Shown in pieces: positions 6,731-7,759 of a stretch of 7,759 bases of DNA. Source of the DNA: an uncultured bacterium (GTDB taxonomy: Bacteria > Bacteroidota > Bacteroidia > Chitinophagales > Chitinophagaceae); assembly GCA_903957405.1 (NCBI GenBank), contig CAJBPC010000591.1, positions 1 through 7,759 on the forward strand, read 5' to 3'. The first letter of the stretch is position 1. Every line of letters starts with the position of its first letter. The translations under genes and the position numbers were made by a program. The notes beneath the pieces are model-generated. The model was given only the letters and a program-made list of their open reading frames with translations, made no database searches and was not told where the DNA came from.

Positions 6731-7369
6731 ATGAAAAGACTGTACAGATATGTTTTCCTCTCACTGTTCCTGTTGCCATTTGCGGCAAAGGCTCAGTTCG
6801 AGACGTTCCAGGATTCCGTGGTGCAACTCTACGGGGTCGTGATGACGGCCGATAGCCTGCGCGGTCTGCCCGCCGTAAGCGTGATCGTGAAAGGCAGCGG
6901 CCGCGGAACCCTTACAAACTACCAGGGGGTCTTCTCCATCGTTGTACTGAAAGGCGACGAGATTGAATTCACATCCGTGGGCTTCAAACCCAAAACAACA
7001 AAAATCCCGCGTGAACTTTCCGGCAACCAATTCAGCATCATCCAGCTGCTGGTCACGGATACGGTCTACCTCCCCGCCAGCATCATCAAACCGCGTCCAT
7101 CAAGGGAACAATTCGAACGGGATTTCGTGAACACCGCCGTTCCGGATGACAATATTGAAATAGCACGGCAGAACACCGACATGGCCAAGCGAAGGATCCT
7201 CGCCCAATCACTCCCCCGCGACGGAGGTGAAGCCGTTAATTTCAACCTCGCACAGGGCGCACGCAAATACTATTCCGCCGGCCAGATGCCGCCCATGAAT
7301 ATCCTCAACCCCTTCGCCTGGAACGAATTCGTCAAGGCCTGGAAAAGAGGGGATTTCAAAAAGAAATAA
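6731..7369 (+). CDS. Secreted protein with carboxypeptidase-D regulatory-like domain
   Basis: This 212-residue protein has a clear signal peptide (MKRLYRY, then a hydrophobic run, with AKA before Gln22). Residues about 32-112 form a CarboxypepD_reg-like beta-sandwich: VVQLYGVVMTADSLRGLPAVSVIVKGSGRGT, split around LPAVSVIV (46-53), then GRGTLTNYQGVFSIVV (57-72) and DEIEFTSVGFKP (76-87). This domain usually precedes a TonB-dependent receptor, but here no plug or barrel follows. Instead a 100-residue polar tail ends in NPFAWNEFVKAWKRGDFKKK (193-212). It is therefore a stand-alone envelope protein, not a truncated receptor, because the frame ends cleanly with its own TAA. Small proteins of this type are common in Bacteroidota and have no established biochemical role. 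A Bacteroidota-type promoter lies just upstream, and the gene is divergent from mrp. The ATG at 6731 is the natural start since the signal peptide begins there. Confidence 0.88.
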   Translation: MKRLYRYVFLSLFLLPFAAKAQFETFQDSVVQLYGVVMTADSLRGLPAVSVIVKGSGRGTLTNYQGVFSIVVLKGDEIEFTSVGFKPKTTKIPRELSGNQFSIIQLLVTDTVYLPASIIKPRPSREQFERDFVNTAVPDDNIEIARQNTDMAKRRILAQSLPRDGGEAVNFNLAQGARKYYSAGQMPPMNILNPFAWNEFVKAWKRGDFKKK

Positions 7370-7602
7370 CCGCCCGGGCCCCATCCCTTTCCCCCAACGG
7401 CAGCATCCCTACCCAGATCCTGCCCGCGAAACCCCATAACCGGCATGGATGACCACCAATGGTTCCATCCGCATCATACCTGCACGCCCCTACAATCCTG
7501 ACCCGCTGAAAGTCAAGCAGGATGCACACACGAAAAAAATGGCGCATTTGTGATCCGCCAAGGGAAAAACTAAAAGGACACGACAAGACCCGATGTAGAA
7601 AC

Positions 7603-7630
7603 TTTGATTGAATGGATTTCCCTACTTTTG
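7603..7630 (+). promoter_or_regulatory. Candidate promoter for the 3-hydroxyacyl-CoA dehydrogenase gene
   Basis: TTTG (7603-7606) and TACTTTTG (7623-7630, exact TAnnTTTG) are 16 nt apart, a short spacing. The -7 box ends only 3 nt before the ATG at 7634, so transcription would begin at or next to the start codon. The 264-nt gap upstream (7370-7633) shows only weak inverted repeats, no clear terminator and no convincing gene. Confidence 0.45.
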
Positions 7631-7633
7631 AAA

Positions 7634-7759
7634 ATGCAAAACCTATCCGTCATAGGTGCCGGCACCATGGGTATTGGCATCGCACACGTATTCGCCCAAT
7701 ATGGATTCAAAGTCACGCTGATCGATGTTTCCTACGCACAACTAGACAAGGCCATGGCC
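7634..7759 (+). CDS. 3-hydroxyacyl-CoA (3-hydroxybutyryl-CoA) dehydrogenase, 3' truncated
   Basis: The first 42 residues are visible before the window ends. They form the start of an NAD-binding Rossmann fold of the 3HCDH_N type: a short beta strand (LSVIG), the dinucleotide loop GAGTMG (8-13) followed by GIAHVFAQYGF, and a second strand ending in Asp31 (VTLIDV), which would bind the adenosine ribose of NAD. The full-length family, about 280-300 residues, oxidises 3-hydroxyacyl-CoA to 3-oxoacyl-CoA in beta-oxidation or butyrate-type metabolism. The start at 7634 is required because the fold begins immediately; the next ATG (residue 12) lies inside the glycine loop. The catalytic histidine and C-terminal domain are outside the window. 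A close relative such as a UDP-sugar or 6-phosphogluconate dehydrogenase is possible but fits less well. Confidence 0.85.
   Translation, partial: MQNLSVIGAGTMGIGIAHVFAQYGFKVTLIDVSYAQLDKAMA

Noticed and set aside
7495..7523. Inverted repeat ATCCTG/CAGGAT as a terminator after the carboxypeptidase-regulatory-like gene; also TGGCG/CGCCA at 7540-7560
   Set aside because: Arms of 5-6 bp with loops of 11-17 nt and no following T run; expected by chance.
7356..7586. Minus-strand open frame of 76 codons after the carboxypeptidase-regulatory-like gene
   Set aside because: It overlaps the end of a supported gene and its composition (Cys/Gly/Arg-rich, no motif) does not look like a real protein.

Overview
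The window looks like ordinary chromosomal DNA from a member of the Bacteroidota, most likely a Chitinophagaceae-like organism; the exact lineage is a guess. Three things point there. Promoter-like sequences match the Bacteroidota form (TTTG, then TAnnTTTG) rather than TTGACA/TATAAT. None of the six visible gene starts has a usable Shine-Dalgarno sequence. The gene families are typical of the phylum: a DUF6702-like protein, an Mrp ATPase without the usual C-terminal CxxC, and a secreted protein with a carboxypeptidase-like regulatory domain. I see no transposase, integrase, CRISPR array, tRNA or rRNA.

Layout from left to right. (1) 1-1857 (+) is the 3' part of an S9/DPP IV-like serine peptidase whose start lies upstream of the window. 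(2) 1886-1923 is a perfect 17-bp hairpin with A and T tracts on its two sides, serving as a shared terminator for two convergent genes. (3) On the minus strand, a HupE/UreJ-type membrane protein (4872-4294) is followed 21 nt later by a secreted M1 zinc metallopeptidase (4272-1942), probably as one operon. (4) Divergent from it, across 56 nt, is a small exported DUF6702-like protein (4929-5414, +). (5) Convergent with that is an Mrp/ApbC-family Fe-S cluster carrier ATPase (6625-5531, -). (6) Divergent from Mrp is a secreted protein with a carboxypeptidase-D regulatory-like domain (6731-7369, +). (7) After a 264-nt gap comes the 5' end of a 3-hydroxyacyl-CoA dehydrogenase (7634-, +), cut by the window edge.

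Two exported peptidases of different catalytic classes (S9 serine and M1 zinc) lie tail to tail and would fit periplasmic breakdown of peptides. The HupE-like protein, the M1 peptidase, the DUF6702-like protein and the carboxypeptidase-regulatory-like protein are all envelope proteins packed within 5.5 kb. HupE relatives include nickel permeases, and the DUF6702-like protein would carry a His-Pro at or near its mature N-terminus. A metal-handling envelope module is therefore the most interesting hypothesis here, but it is inference. Mrp (cytosolic Fe-S assembly) and the dehydrogenase (fatty-acid or butyrate-type metabolism) look like unrelated housekeeping neighbours.
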